DNA of 64,000 nucleotides from CAWFGS01 sp963815535. Lineage in GTDB: Bacteria > Pseudomonadota > Alphaproteobacteria > Sphingomonadales > Sphingomonadaceae. Location of the stretch: the NCBI GenBank assembly GCA_963815535.1, contig CAWFGS010000005.1, forward strand, positions 1-64,000, written 5' to 3'. The notes under the pieces are model-generated. The model was given only the letters and a program-made list of their open reading frames with translations, did no database searches and had not been told where the DNA came from. The translations under genes were made by a program, and so were the position numbers. Below are positions 57,209 through 64,000 of this stretch, in pieces. Positions within the stretch are counted from its first letter, which is position 1. Every line of letters starts with the position of its first letter.

Positions 57209-57834
57209 CCCGCGGGCAGCGTCATGCGTGCGGTCCCCCGCGCCGCTGCCAGCAATTCCAGATAGCGCACTTGCGCTATTTCCCGTGCGCCCAACGACGC
57301 CAGATGATCGGTCATGAACTGACAGTCCAGCAAGGCATAACCCGCCCGGCGCATGCACCAAACCAATGCGGCGAGCGCGATTTTCGACGCGTTGTCGCGG
57401 TGGCTGAACATGCTTTCGCCGCAGAACACCCGGTCGAACGCGACCCCGTACAATCCCCCAACCAACAATGGCCCGTCCGGCGTATCGAGCCAGCATTCGA
57501 AGGAATGGGCATGCCCGCGTTCGTGCAACGCCTGATAGCTTGCCGCAATCCGGTGGCTGATCCAGCTTTCGGGATGGCCGGGGCGCGGCGCGGCGCAGGC
57601 GGCCATCACGCCTGCAAAATCGGTGTTGCACGCAATACGGAACCGACCCTGCCGCAACGACTTTCGCAAAGAACGCGAACAACGGAATCCATCGAGCGGG
57701 ATCACCGCCCGGTCGCGCGGCTCCACCCAGAACACTTCGGGATCGTCGCGATCGTCAGCCATCGGAAAGATACCGCTGCGATAGGCGAGGAGCAGGGTTT
57801 CGACGGGGATCGGGGGTTCGGGCAGGCGGGGCAT
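57118..57834 (-). CDS. aat: Leucyl/phenylalanyl-tRNA-protein transferase
   Basis: Aat adds Leu or Phe to the N-terminus of proteins that begin with Arg or Lys, marking them for ClpSAP. The 238-residue protein has LLLAYRSGIFPMADDRDDPE, VFWVEPRDRAVIPLDGFRCS, ESWISHRIAASYQALHERGH, AHSFECWLDTPDGPLLVGGL and YALLDCQFMTDHLASLGA. The start at 57834 (MPRLPEPP) fits the family better than 57876. The C-terminal 20 residues (SESSSETGSSSPG) are encoded opposite the DUF2155 tail. Confidence 0.94.
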   Translation of the reverse strand: MPRLPEPPIPVETLLLAYRSGIFPMADDRDDPEVFWVEPRDRAVIPLDGFRCSRSLRKSLRQGRFRIACNTDFAGVMAACAAPRPGHPESWISHRIAASYQALHERGHAHSFECWLDTPDGPLLVGGLYGVAFDRVFCGESMFSHRDNASKIALAALVWCMRRAGYALLDCQFMTDHLASLGAREIAQVRYLELLAAARGTARMTLPAGYASLLSESSSETGSSSPGKLIAQSFTQTS

Positions 57835-57946
57835 GGCGTCACCGCGACCTATCCCGCCAAGTCGCGGCGCACGCAAGAGGGTGTGTGAATGCGCGCGTTG
57901 GTCCTTGCCAATGATGGCGGGGGCCAGTAAACGCGCCCGTTCCTGG

Positions 57947-58022
57947 AGGAGTGTAGCTCAGTTGGTAGAGCATCGGTCTCCAAAACCGAGGGCCCACGGT
58001 TCGAGTCCGTGCACTCCTGCCA
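57947..58022 (+). tRNA. tRNA-Trp (anticodon CCA)
   Basis: A 76-nt tRNA with acceptor AGGAGTG/CACTCCT, D-arm AGCTCAGTTGGTAGAGC and anticodon stem TCGGT/ACCGA around loop CTCCAAA (CCA). T-arm GGTTCGAGTCC and encoded CCA are present. Confidence 0.96.
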
Positions 58023-58098
58023 GGAAATCGCGCCCGATTTATCGTGGAACCGGCCTGCTTTTGGCGTGGTGTTAACCATCTTGCGATAGGCGGGTGCA

Positions 58099-59296
58099 AT
58101 GGCGCTCGCATCCGTTCTTCATCCTGTCCGCCGTGCCGACTGGCTGCGCGGATCGCGCGTGCGGGCCTATGCAGCCTTGCTGGGCATTGCATCCTTCGGG
58201 TTGTTGGTGGCGGCTTACATTGCGGCCATGCAGCCGACCGGAACGGATTTTCTGGCGTTCTGGGGCGCGGGCAAGGCGGTGTTTGGCGGCAATCCCGCTG
58301 GCGCTTACGATTTGGCTTTGCAGCAGAAATTGCAAACCGGCACGGGTTCGGTCGGCTGGTTCGCTTTCGTCAACCCGCCGCCATTTCTTTTCGCAGTGAC
58401 GCCGTTCGCGGCGCTGCCGCTGTCGTGGGCGTGGCCGGTCTGGGTGGCGGTGACTTATGCGTTCTGGGTCGCGGTGACTTTGCGTATCTTCCCGCAACAT
58501 CGCATCCTCGTGCTCGCATTTCCGGGCGCGCTGATCGCGGCGACGCATGCCCAGAACGGCTTCGTCACCGGGGCGTTGCTGGTGGCGGGCGTCGGCTTGG
58601 TCGATCGCCGACCGGTGTTGGCAGGTATGGCGATCGGGGCATTGATCATCAAACCGCATCTGGCGATCCTGCTACCGTTTTGGCTGGCGGCAGGCGGACG
58701 CTGGCGAGTTTTCGTCACGGCGGGGGTTACGGCGGCAGGTCTGCTCGGCCTGTCCTGGGCCGTTTTCGGCACGCAGACGATGCTGAGTTACGTCGGCAGT
58801 TGGCGGGCGAGTGCGGCCATCATGGCAGCGGGCGATGCCGATTTTCTGGCTGCGAATGGCGACCCCATACGCACAAATGCGATTGGCTTTGCCAGAAAGC
58901 CCTGCATTGTTACTGTCGGGCGCGATCGCCGCCTTGTCGATCACCCTCGTCGCCAAAAGCTGGCGAAAGTTCGGCGGCGATCCCCTGGCAAGCGGGGCGT
59001 TGGCGCTGGCAGCGACTGCCGTCGCCTCACCCTATTTGTTCAATTACGACTTGCCGTTCCTGATTCTGCCGATCCTGTGGCTGGTTGCCCAGGGACAGGC
59101 ACACGGGTTTCGCGATTACGAGAAGCTGATGCTGGTGGCGGCGTATCTCGCACCGTTCGCCAGTCGTGCCGCGGCATTTCCGTTGGGGGTCAATCTGATG
59201 CCTGCCGCGTCGGCATTGGTAATGGCGATGATCTGGACACGCGGATGTAACCTATCGCGGCCGGCAAACGGACTACCTCGTACAGCCGCCCCCTGA
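58099..59296 (+). CDS. GT87-type (DUF2029) membrane glycosyltransferase (one frameshift)
   Basis: This polytopic protein has about ten hydrophobic segments. The family signature is near the N-terminus: YIAAMQPTGTDFLAFWGAGK, with the catalytic-type Asp, and GAYDLALQQKL and FAFVNPPPFLFAV. It continues RILVLAFPGALIAATHAQNG, GALIIKPHLAILLPFWLAAG and FGTQTMLSYVGSWRAS. A shift near 58855 switches to FLRMATPYAQMRLAL-type sequence, SYLFNYDLPFLILPILWLVA-like and the end. GT87 enzymes use polyprenyl-phosphate mannose outside the membrane; the acceptor here is unknown. It lies between tRNA-Trp and the symporter, separating tRNA-Trp from secE. Confidence 0.83.
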
Positions 59297-59375
59297 AACG
59301 CTTGCGATTTGGGGGAACCATAAGCCAGTCGGTGCATTTCTATCGCCGAACCGATAGTTTTACGAGGGTAGTTCC

Positions 59376-59528
59376 ATGTCCAGTCTTTCCTTCCGCAGCA
59401 GCCGCCCCGACAGTTGGGTCGTGCCGCGCGCGCATACCGATGCGAGCCAGCGTTTTATGACGCACGGCCCCATCCAGTCCATGCATCAGCCCGGCATTCT
59501 GTCGCGCCTGTTCGGGACGGCACGCTGA
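59376..59528 (+). CDS. Small conserved-looking protein, 50 aa
   Basis: A short open frame with ATG at 59376 and TGA at 59526-59528. The product is basic and Ser/Arg-rich at the start (SSLSFRSSRPDSWVVPRAHT) and ends QPGILSRLFGTAR with a possible amphipathic helix. Similar short proteins with SRPDSW/PRPHTD and a terminal LFARLFG-like helix are found in related genomes, from memory, and are uncharacterised. GAGGGTAG precedes the start. Confidence 0.5.
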   Translation: MSSLSFRSSRPDSWVVPRAHTDASQRFMTHGPIQSMHQPGILSRLFGTAR

Positions 59529-59588
59529 AGATACGAGATCACGGCGTTCGCGCCGCAACAGGTACGGGGGCTTGAAGACCCCGGATAG

Positions 59589-59626
59589 GAAGGGCCGGTC
59601 ACCATGTATTTGGCGATCGGCCCTTT
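59589..59626. terminator. Intrinsic terminator between the small gene and the symporter
   Basis: AAGGGCCGgtc and gatCGGCCCTT form a stem around a loop of about 15 bases, followed by TTTT on the + strand. The minus strand has a weaker T run (TCC TTC...), so it mainly serves the rightward transcript but may stop the leftward symporter too. Confidence 0.6.
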
Positions 59627-59634
59627 TGCCGTGC

Positions 59635-61158
59635 TCAGTACTCGTTCGGCTCTTCCGGCGTATCGACGATGTGATCCTTGCCCGCCTTGCGGTGGCCCTT
59701 CGCCAGTTGGAACACCACACCGGACAGCAGGACCAACGCAATCAGGTTCGGCAGCGCCATCGCCGCGTTGCTGATGTCGCCCATGCGCCACACCAGTTCC
59801 AGCGGTTGCGATGCGCCGATATAGATCGCGATGCACCAGATCACCCGCCAGATCATATGCAGAACCTTTTCCCCGCCGCGCGTCGATCCCGGCACACGAT
59901 CATACAGGAATGTGATCGCCCGCTCCCCGTAATAGGACCAGGTCAGCAACGTGGTGAACACGAACAGGATCAGCGCCACGCTGGCCACGAACGTGCCGAT
60001 CGGAATGTCGGCGATCGATACGGGGAAGGCTGCGGCGAAGGCGCCCGACGTCATGGCGAAACCGGTCAGATCGGATTGCCAGGCATGGATTACAGGCTGC
60101 CCGCCGCCGGTAAACGGCCCTTCCACGGTCAGGATCACCAATGCCGTCATGGTGCAGATGATGATCGTATCGATGAACGTGCCCAGCATCGCCATGCGGC
60201 CCTGTTGTTCGGGGTCGTCCGTCTGCGCCACGGCGTGGGCCATCGGGGTGGAGCCCTGGCCGCTTTCGTTGGAAAACAGGCCGCGCGCTGCGCCGAACTG
60301 GATGGCGATAATCATCGTCGCCCCCAGGAAACCGCCGCTCGCCGCCTGATAGTTGAACGCACCGTAGAATATACGGCTGAACGTTTCGGGCATGTCCTGA
60401 ATGTCCAGGATGATCGCGATTGCGGCCATTACGATATACGTCATCGCCATGAACGGGATGACTTTTTCCGCGATGGAACCGATCGATTTGATCCCGCCGA
60501 TGATGACGATGAATACCAGCACCGCGACGATCAGCCCGCCCAGCCATTCCTCGATACCGAACAATTCGTTCAGCCCGTCCGCCACCGCGTTCGACTGAAT
60601 GGCGTTGCCGGTCACCAATGCGGAAAACAGGGTGCCAAGGCAGAACACGATCGCCAGCCAGGTGTATTTCTTGCCCAGCCCCATCATGATGTAGCTCATC
60701 GGCCCGCCGCGATACGTGCCGTCGGAGGTCTTTTCGCGGTAGCGGATGGCCAGCGACCCTTCGGCAAAACCCAGCGCCATGCCGACAATGGCGGTGATCC
60801 ACATCCAGAAGATCGCGCCCGGTCCGCCCAGCGTGATGGCAGTGGCCACCCCGGCCAGATTGCCGGTCCCGACTTGCCCGGAAAGGGCCGTGGACAGCGC
60901 GGCAAACGGCGAAATCTCGCCAGCGCCGCTACCCTTGCGCCCCGTGAACAGTCCGGCGAACGCGCTGCCCAACTGCCGCAACGGATAGAACCGCAGGCCG
61001 ATCATGATGTACAGACCGATGCCGAACAGAACGAGCACCATCGGCGGCAACGGCAGCACGTCCTGCCCATCCCATTTCCCGCCCCAGATGAAATCGGACA
61101 CATTGCTGACCGGCGCGATCATGCGTTCGCCGAAAGTCATTTGTGTGGTGGCAGTCAT
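59635..61158 (-). CDS. Alanine/glycine:sodium symporter (AGCS family)
   Basis: This 507-residue inner-membrane Na+-coupled amino-acid importer has about 11 TM segments. Family signatures are FAALSTALSGQVGTGNLAGV, ITLGGPGAIFWMWITAIVGM, GSLAIRYREKTSDGTYRGGP and ARGLFSNESGQGSTPMAHA, with TWSYYGERAITFLYD near the end. The C-terminal tail is acidic (DTPEEPNEY). It is transcribed away from secE. Intact frame. Confidence 0.94.
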   Translation of the reverse strand: MTATTQMTFGERMIAPVSNVSDFIWGGKWDGQDVLPLPPMVLVLFGIGLYIMIGLRFYPLRQLGSAFAGLFTGRKGSGAGEISPFAALSTALSGQVGTGNLAGVATAITLGGPGAIFWMWITAIVGMALGFAEGSLAIRYREKTSDGTYRGGPMSYIMMGLGKKYTWLAIVFCLGTLFSALVTGNAIQSNAVADGLNELFGIEEWLGGLIVAVLVFIVIIGGIKSIGSIAEKVIPFMAMTYIVMAAIAIILDIQDMPETFSRIFYGAFNYQAASGGFLGATMIIAIQFGAARGLFSNESGQGSTPMAHAVAQTDDPEQQGRMAMLGTFIDTIIICTMTALVILTVEGPFTGGGQPVIHAWQSDLTGFAMTSGAFAAAFPVSIADIPIGTFVASVALILFVFTTLLTWSYYGERAITFLYDRVPGSTRGGEKVLHMIWRVIWCIAIYIGASQPLELVWRMGDISNAAMALPNLIALVLLSGVVFQLAKGHRKAGKDHIVDTPEEPNEY

Positions 61159-61473
61159 CGTCGCATTTCCCCCAGGCGTGAACGCACATCTATCGATAAG
61201 GTCGTGAACGCGCGTCCAATCATCACGCCGCGCACGCTAGATAGTCGCGCGCCGGTTTGCTAGCGCGAATTGCCGCCGCCAAAAATGCAGCCGCCAGCGA
61301 ACTTGCTTTCGGCGACGACAGCTTATAGGAGCGATGCGTCTCCACGACATCGGTATTCGTCAATGCCCCTCCCGATTGTGTGAATTGCCACATAGATCGG
61401 GGCGGCGCACAGGCAATTCCCGAAGACGGTTTTCGGCGGCGCAACGGTCAATCAGCAACGGACATGTGGCATA
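61159..61473. promoter_or_regulatory. Divergent upstream region of the symporter and secE
   Basis: This 315-bp region lacks a convincing gene. It must hold the promoter of secE-nusG and that of the leftward symporter. No -35/-10 pair or regulator site was recognised with confidence. Confidence 0.4.
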
Positions 61474-61725
61474 ATGGCGGATAACAGCAACAAGACGGCG
61501 GCCGGCGCGCAAGCCGCCAACGCTGCGAAGCAGACCAAGACGTCGCCCGGCGAATTCATCCGGCAGGTCCGCACCGAATCCAGCAAGGTGGTGTGGCCGA
61601 CGCGCGATGAAACCGTGAAGACCGCGATTTTCGTGTTCATCATGATGATCATCCTGTCGCTGCTGTTCCTCGGCATCGACACCGTGTTCGGCGCGGTGGT
61701 CAGCTGGCTGCTTTCGCTCGCATAG
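61474..61725 (+). CDS. secE: Preprotein translocase subunit SecE
   Basis: SecE is the clamp subunit of the SecYEG channel. The 83-residue single-TM form has a basic amphipathic helix (PGEFIRQVRTESSKVVWPTR with the conserved KVVWPTRDE motif) and one TM helix (IFVFIMMIILSLLFLGID), preceded by an Ala/Lys-rich tail. It precedes nusG by 69 bp, the universal order. Confidence 0.96.
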   Translation: MADNSNKTAAGAQAANAAKQTKTSPGEFIRQVRTESSKVVWPTRDETVKTAIFVFIMMIILSLLFLGIDTVFGAVVSWLLSLA

Positions 61726-61794
61726 CTTTTTTCCGCAGATTTCCCTTCCGGTGGCAAGAACGCACCGGCTCAATTCACAAAGGTTTTTGCAAAC

Positions 61795-62331
61795 ATGGCT
61801 CGCTGGTACATCATCCACGCCTATTCCGGGTTCGAGAACAAGGTTCGCGATGCGATCATATCGGAGGCGGAACGGCTGGGTCTGTCGGATGGGGTGGAGG
61901 AAGTGGAAGTGCCCACCGAAACCATTACCGAGGTCAAGCGCGGCAAGAAGGTGCAGACCGAACGCAAATTTATGCCCGGTTACGTGCTCGCCAAATTGCA
62001 GATGACGGACGATGTCTATCACCTGGTGAAGAACACGCCCAAAGTTACCGGGTTTCTTGGCAACAACAACAAGCCCCAGGCAATTTCGGAACGGGAGGCC
62101 GCGCGATATTTCGGCGGAGTCGAAGAAGCCAAATCCGCACCGAAGAAACAGATCCACGTCGAATACGAAATCGGCGATCAGGTGAAAGTGCTGGACGGCC
62201 CGTTCGCCAGTTTCAATGGATTGGTGGAAGAGCTCGACTTCGACAAGGCGAAGGTCAAGGTTTCCGTCAGCATCTTCGGCCGCGCGACACCGGTGGAACT
62301 GGATTTCGAACAGGTCGAACTGGCGAAGTAA
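61795..62331 (+). CDS. nusG: Transcription termination/antitermination protein NusG
   Basis: NusG binds RNA polymerase, Rho and S10. The 178-residue protein has the NGN domain (RWYIIHAYSGFENKVRDAI, KFMPGYVLAKLQMTDDVYHL, NTPKVTGFLG) and a C-terminal KOW domain (GDQVKVLDGPFASFNGLVEE, VSVSIFGRATPVELDFEQV). AAAGG lies upstream of the ATG. Intact frame. Confidence 0.97.
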   Translation: MARWYIIHAYSGFENKVRDAIISEAERLGLSDGVEEVEVPTETITEVKRGKKVQTERKFMPGYVLAKLQMTDDVYHLVKNTPKVTGFLGNNNKPQAISEREAARYFGGVEEAKSAPKKQIHVEYEIGDQVKVLDGPFASFNGLVEELDFDKAKVKVSVSIFGRATPVELDFEQVELAK

Positions 62332-62394
62332 ACCAAGTTTTAACCATGATTGCCCATGACGGTCCCGTTCCAATCGGGATCGCCGGGGGTATTC

Positions 62395-64000
62395 ATGTCA
62401 AAGGGTTCGTCGGGCACGCTGCGTAACGGACGTGCCGCTATCGTCGCCCTGTCTATATTCGTGCTGGTGGGTGCGATCTGGCTGTTCGGGCCGCGTTTCA
62501 ATTCGGCAGATATCAGCGGCGGCGTGGATACCGCGCGCATCGGGCAGGCGTCGCTCCATGCGATGGTCTATAGCTATTGCATATTGCTGCTGCCGCAAAT
62601 GACGCGGCTGTCGCTGTGGCCTACCATTCTGGCGCTCGTCGGGATGCTGATCATCGGGTCCGTATTCAGCCTCGATCTCACCGCATTGCGTTATTTCGAC
62701 ACGGCGATGGTCGGCATCTACCAGTATCTGCCCGTCCGGCCCGATAATTTCTCCGTCGCGGGTGCGGTTTCCTATGCCCGGCTGTATATTCCCCAGACCT
62801 TGTGGTTCCTGGCCGTAAGTGGCGTCGTGGTCGCGGCCAGCCTTTCGAACATTGCGAAAGCACGCTCTGCCATGCGCGTCTGGGTGCTGATCGCCGGCGC
62901 GGCGATCTACTTGGCCAGCCTTGGATATTCGGCCATTTCGCGTGACATCGATCCCCAGGTCGAAGCTTTGATGAACGAGCCGGAATTGCCGCAACCCACC
63001 CCGAAAAAGCGTGAACCGATCGGTTTCTCCGCCGGCGAAACACCTGCCGATATGCCCGGTACGGTCATACTGATCGTCATGGAATCGGTCGGCATGACGC
63101 AACCGGCAAGCGACCCCGATAGATTGCTCGCACATCGTATCATGCAGCAAGGCGATGCGCGCGACTGGGTGCGTTTCACCAATGCCGTCACGGTCAGCAA
63201 TGCAAGCGACGTGACCATTCCCACCATGCTGAAAGGCAGCGGCAGTCATGACGGTAAGGCTTTGCTCGATAATCTGCCTTTTGTGTCGCAATACGCCCAA
63301 GCGCGCGATTACCGGACGGAGTTTCTGACATCCGGTTCCATGCATTTCGCGCAGTTCGAAGAGTTCTTCGGTTCGGCCGGGTTCGACGCGATGCACACGG
63401 CGGACAATTCCGGCCTGCCGCTGGTCAACGATCTGGCAGTCGACGACTTCTATATGTACGATAAGGCGGCACAATCGGCACGACGCGATGGCGACCTGTT
63501 CATGCTGCTTTATCCCAAATCGCTGCACTGGCCGTATCAGACGAAAAGCGCATTCGACATTCCTGAAGAAATCACCGATCGCCGGTCCCGTGCTGCCTAC
63601 ATTCAGGAGGCGGGGATGGCGCATCTCACCGCATCCCTGCGCGCGGCGGGGCGATACGACGATGCAATGATCGTTATCATCGGCGACCACGGCGAATTCG
63701 ATTACGGCGCGTCCCACCTGCTGCGCCAGATGCGGCTGACCACATTCGACGGCGGCATTCTGTCGCCGATCATGATGGTCAAGCCGCCCCGGAACTACAC
63801 GCGGGGCAAACGCGCCAGCTTGGTTCGCAACGCCGATCGACTGGTCGGCAGTATCGACATCGCGCCGACTTTTGCCAGCATGTTCGGTATGGAGCTGGCC
63901 GGGGGCCATACGTTCGGGGGGCACGATCTGTTTGCCGACGTACCACCGGGCCGGGTGGTCTATTCCACCGCGACCAACGAATGGCGGCGCTGGCCCAAAA
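62395..64000 (+). CDS. Sulfatase/LTA-synthase-like membrane enzyme, 5' part
   Basis: The frame is open from ATG 62395 to the window end (over 530 codons) with no stop. Four to five TM segments (residues about 15-35, 62-80, 85-105, 138-158, 165-185) are followed by an extracytoplasmic alkaline-phosphatase-fold domain: VILIVMESVGMTQ (metal Glu), TVSNASDVTIPTML (Thr/Ser nucleophile region), LLYPKSLHWPYQTKSAF, VIIGDHGEFDYGASHLL (metal Asp-His) and VGSIDIAPTFASMFGME. The layout resembles phosphoethanolamine or phosphoglycerol transferases. The substrate is unknown. It starts 63 bp after nusG. The 3' end lies outside the window. Confidence 0.85.
   Translation, partial: MSKGSSGTLRNGRAAIVALSIFVLVGAIWLFGPRFNSADISGGVDTARIGQASLHAMVYSYCILLLPQMTRLSLWPTILALVGMLIIGSVFSLDLTALRYFDTAMVGIYQYLPVRPDNFSVAGAVSYARLYIPQTLWFLAVSGVVVAASLSNIAKARSAMRVWVLIAGAAIYLASLGYSAISRDIDPQVEALMNEPELPQPTPKKREPIGFSAGETPADMPGTVILIVMESVGMTQPASDPDRLLAHRIMQQGDARDWVRFTNAVTVSNASDVTIPTMLKGSGSHDGKALLDNLPFVSQYAQARDYRTEFLTSGSMHFAQFEEFFGSAGFDAMHTADNSGLPLVNDLAVDDFYMYDKAAQSARRDGDLFMLLYPKSLHWPYQTKSAFDIPEEITDRRSRAAYIQEAGMAHLTASLRAAGRYDDAMIVIIGDHGEFDYGASHLLRQMRLTTFDGGILSPIMMVKPPRNYTRGKRASLVRNADRLVGSIDIAPTFASMFGMELAGGHTFGGHDLFADVPPGRVVYSTATNEWRRWPK

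Noticed and set aside
59572..61263. 563-codon + strand frame
   Set aside because: It is the antisense of the AGCS symporter; the product is a His/Asp/Gln-rich string typical of shadows in GC-rich DNA.
62398..63924. 508-codon minus-strand frame
   Set aside because: It is antisense to the sulfatase-like gene, whose motifs (IGDHG, membrane helices) are on the + strand. The shadow is His/Arg-rich with no family resemblance.
1..64000. CRISPR array or insertion sequence
   Set aside because: No regularly spaced direct repeats and no transposase motifs were seen. The only mobile-element enzyme is the serine recombinase.

Overview
The window is high-GC alphaproteobacterial chromosome and fits a sphingomonad, most likely of the Erythrobacter group. 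Pointers are the DUF3489-DUF2924-serine recombinase cassette, the paired operons ftsE-ftsX and hisC-tyrA, metX-metW, the NDUFA12-DUF2155-aat string, SDHAF4-like DUF1674, an Oar-type TonB-dependent receptor, and a bacteriophytochrome with an HWE-type kinase. No rRNA, CRISPR array or intact insertion sequence was seen.

Layout: 1-4.7 kb is an accessory island that ends at tRNA-Leu(GAG). It holds the recombinase cassette and a coupled two-gene operon of unknown function. 4.9-12.8 kb holds housekeeping genes: a zinc-ribbon protein, ftsE/ftsX, a DUF218 protein, plsC, tyrA/hisC and metX/metW. 13-18.6 kb carries glutathione-dependent formaldehyde detoxification (frmA, a VOC protein, fghA), a GST and msrB. 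18.7-29.5 kb holds cell-wall and envelope quality control (mrcA, degP, hflC, hflK), then mrp, an orphan molybdenum hydroxylase subunit and hemH. 29.5-40.9 kb is a mixed set: P450, DUF1674, rsmB, an MscS channel with a coupled unknown, msrA, an exported methyltransferase, aguB, folK, tRNA-Lys, yhhQ, a nucleoside transporter and a 2OG oxygenase. 41-47.4 kb holds a TonB-dependent receptor, an Hpt protein, tonB and manC. 47.4-50.5 kb is a red-light sensor operon, with a heme oxygenase making the bilin and a phytochrome kinase using it. 50.7-57.8 kb has a PHA-system/XpaC/TelA operon, a fatty acyl-AMP ligase, recX, DUF192, NDUFA12, DUF2155 and aat. 57.9-64 kb has tRNA-Trp, a GT87 protein, an alanine/sodium symporter, secE, nusG and the 5' part of a sulfatase-like membrane enzyme that runs off the end.

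The most striking property is that at least 23 genes have broken reading frames, including genes expected to be essential (ftsX, plsC, hisC, tyrA, hemH, hflK, mrcA). The breaks are densest at 6.8-12.8 kb. In the cases that could be reconstructed, most are single extra bases, often duplicating a neighbouring G or C. This looks like uncorrected sequencing or assembly error rather than gene decay. Genes with broken frames are therefore listed as one CDS over their full inferred span, and each break is described.

The best candidate for something undescribed is the 3048-4309 two-gene unit: two proteins of no family recognised here, joined by TAATG, inside the island. Its function is unknown.
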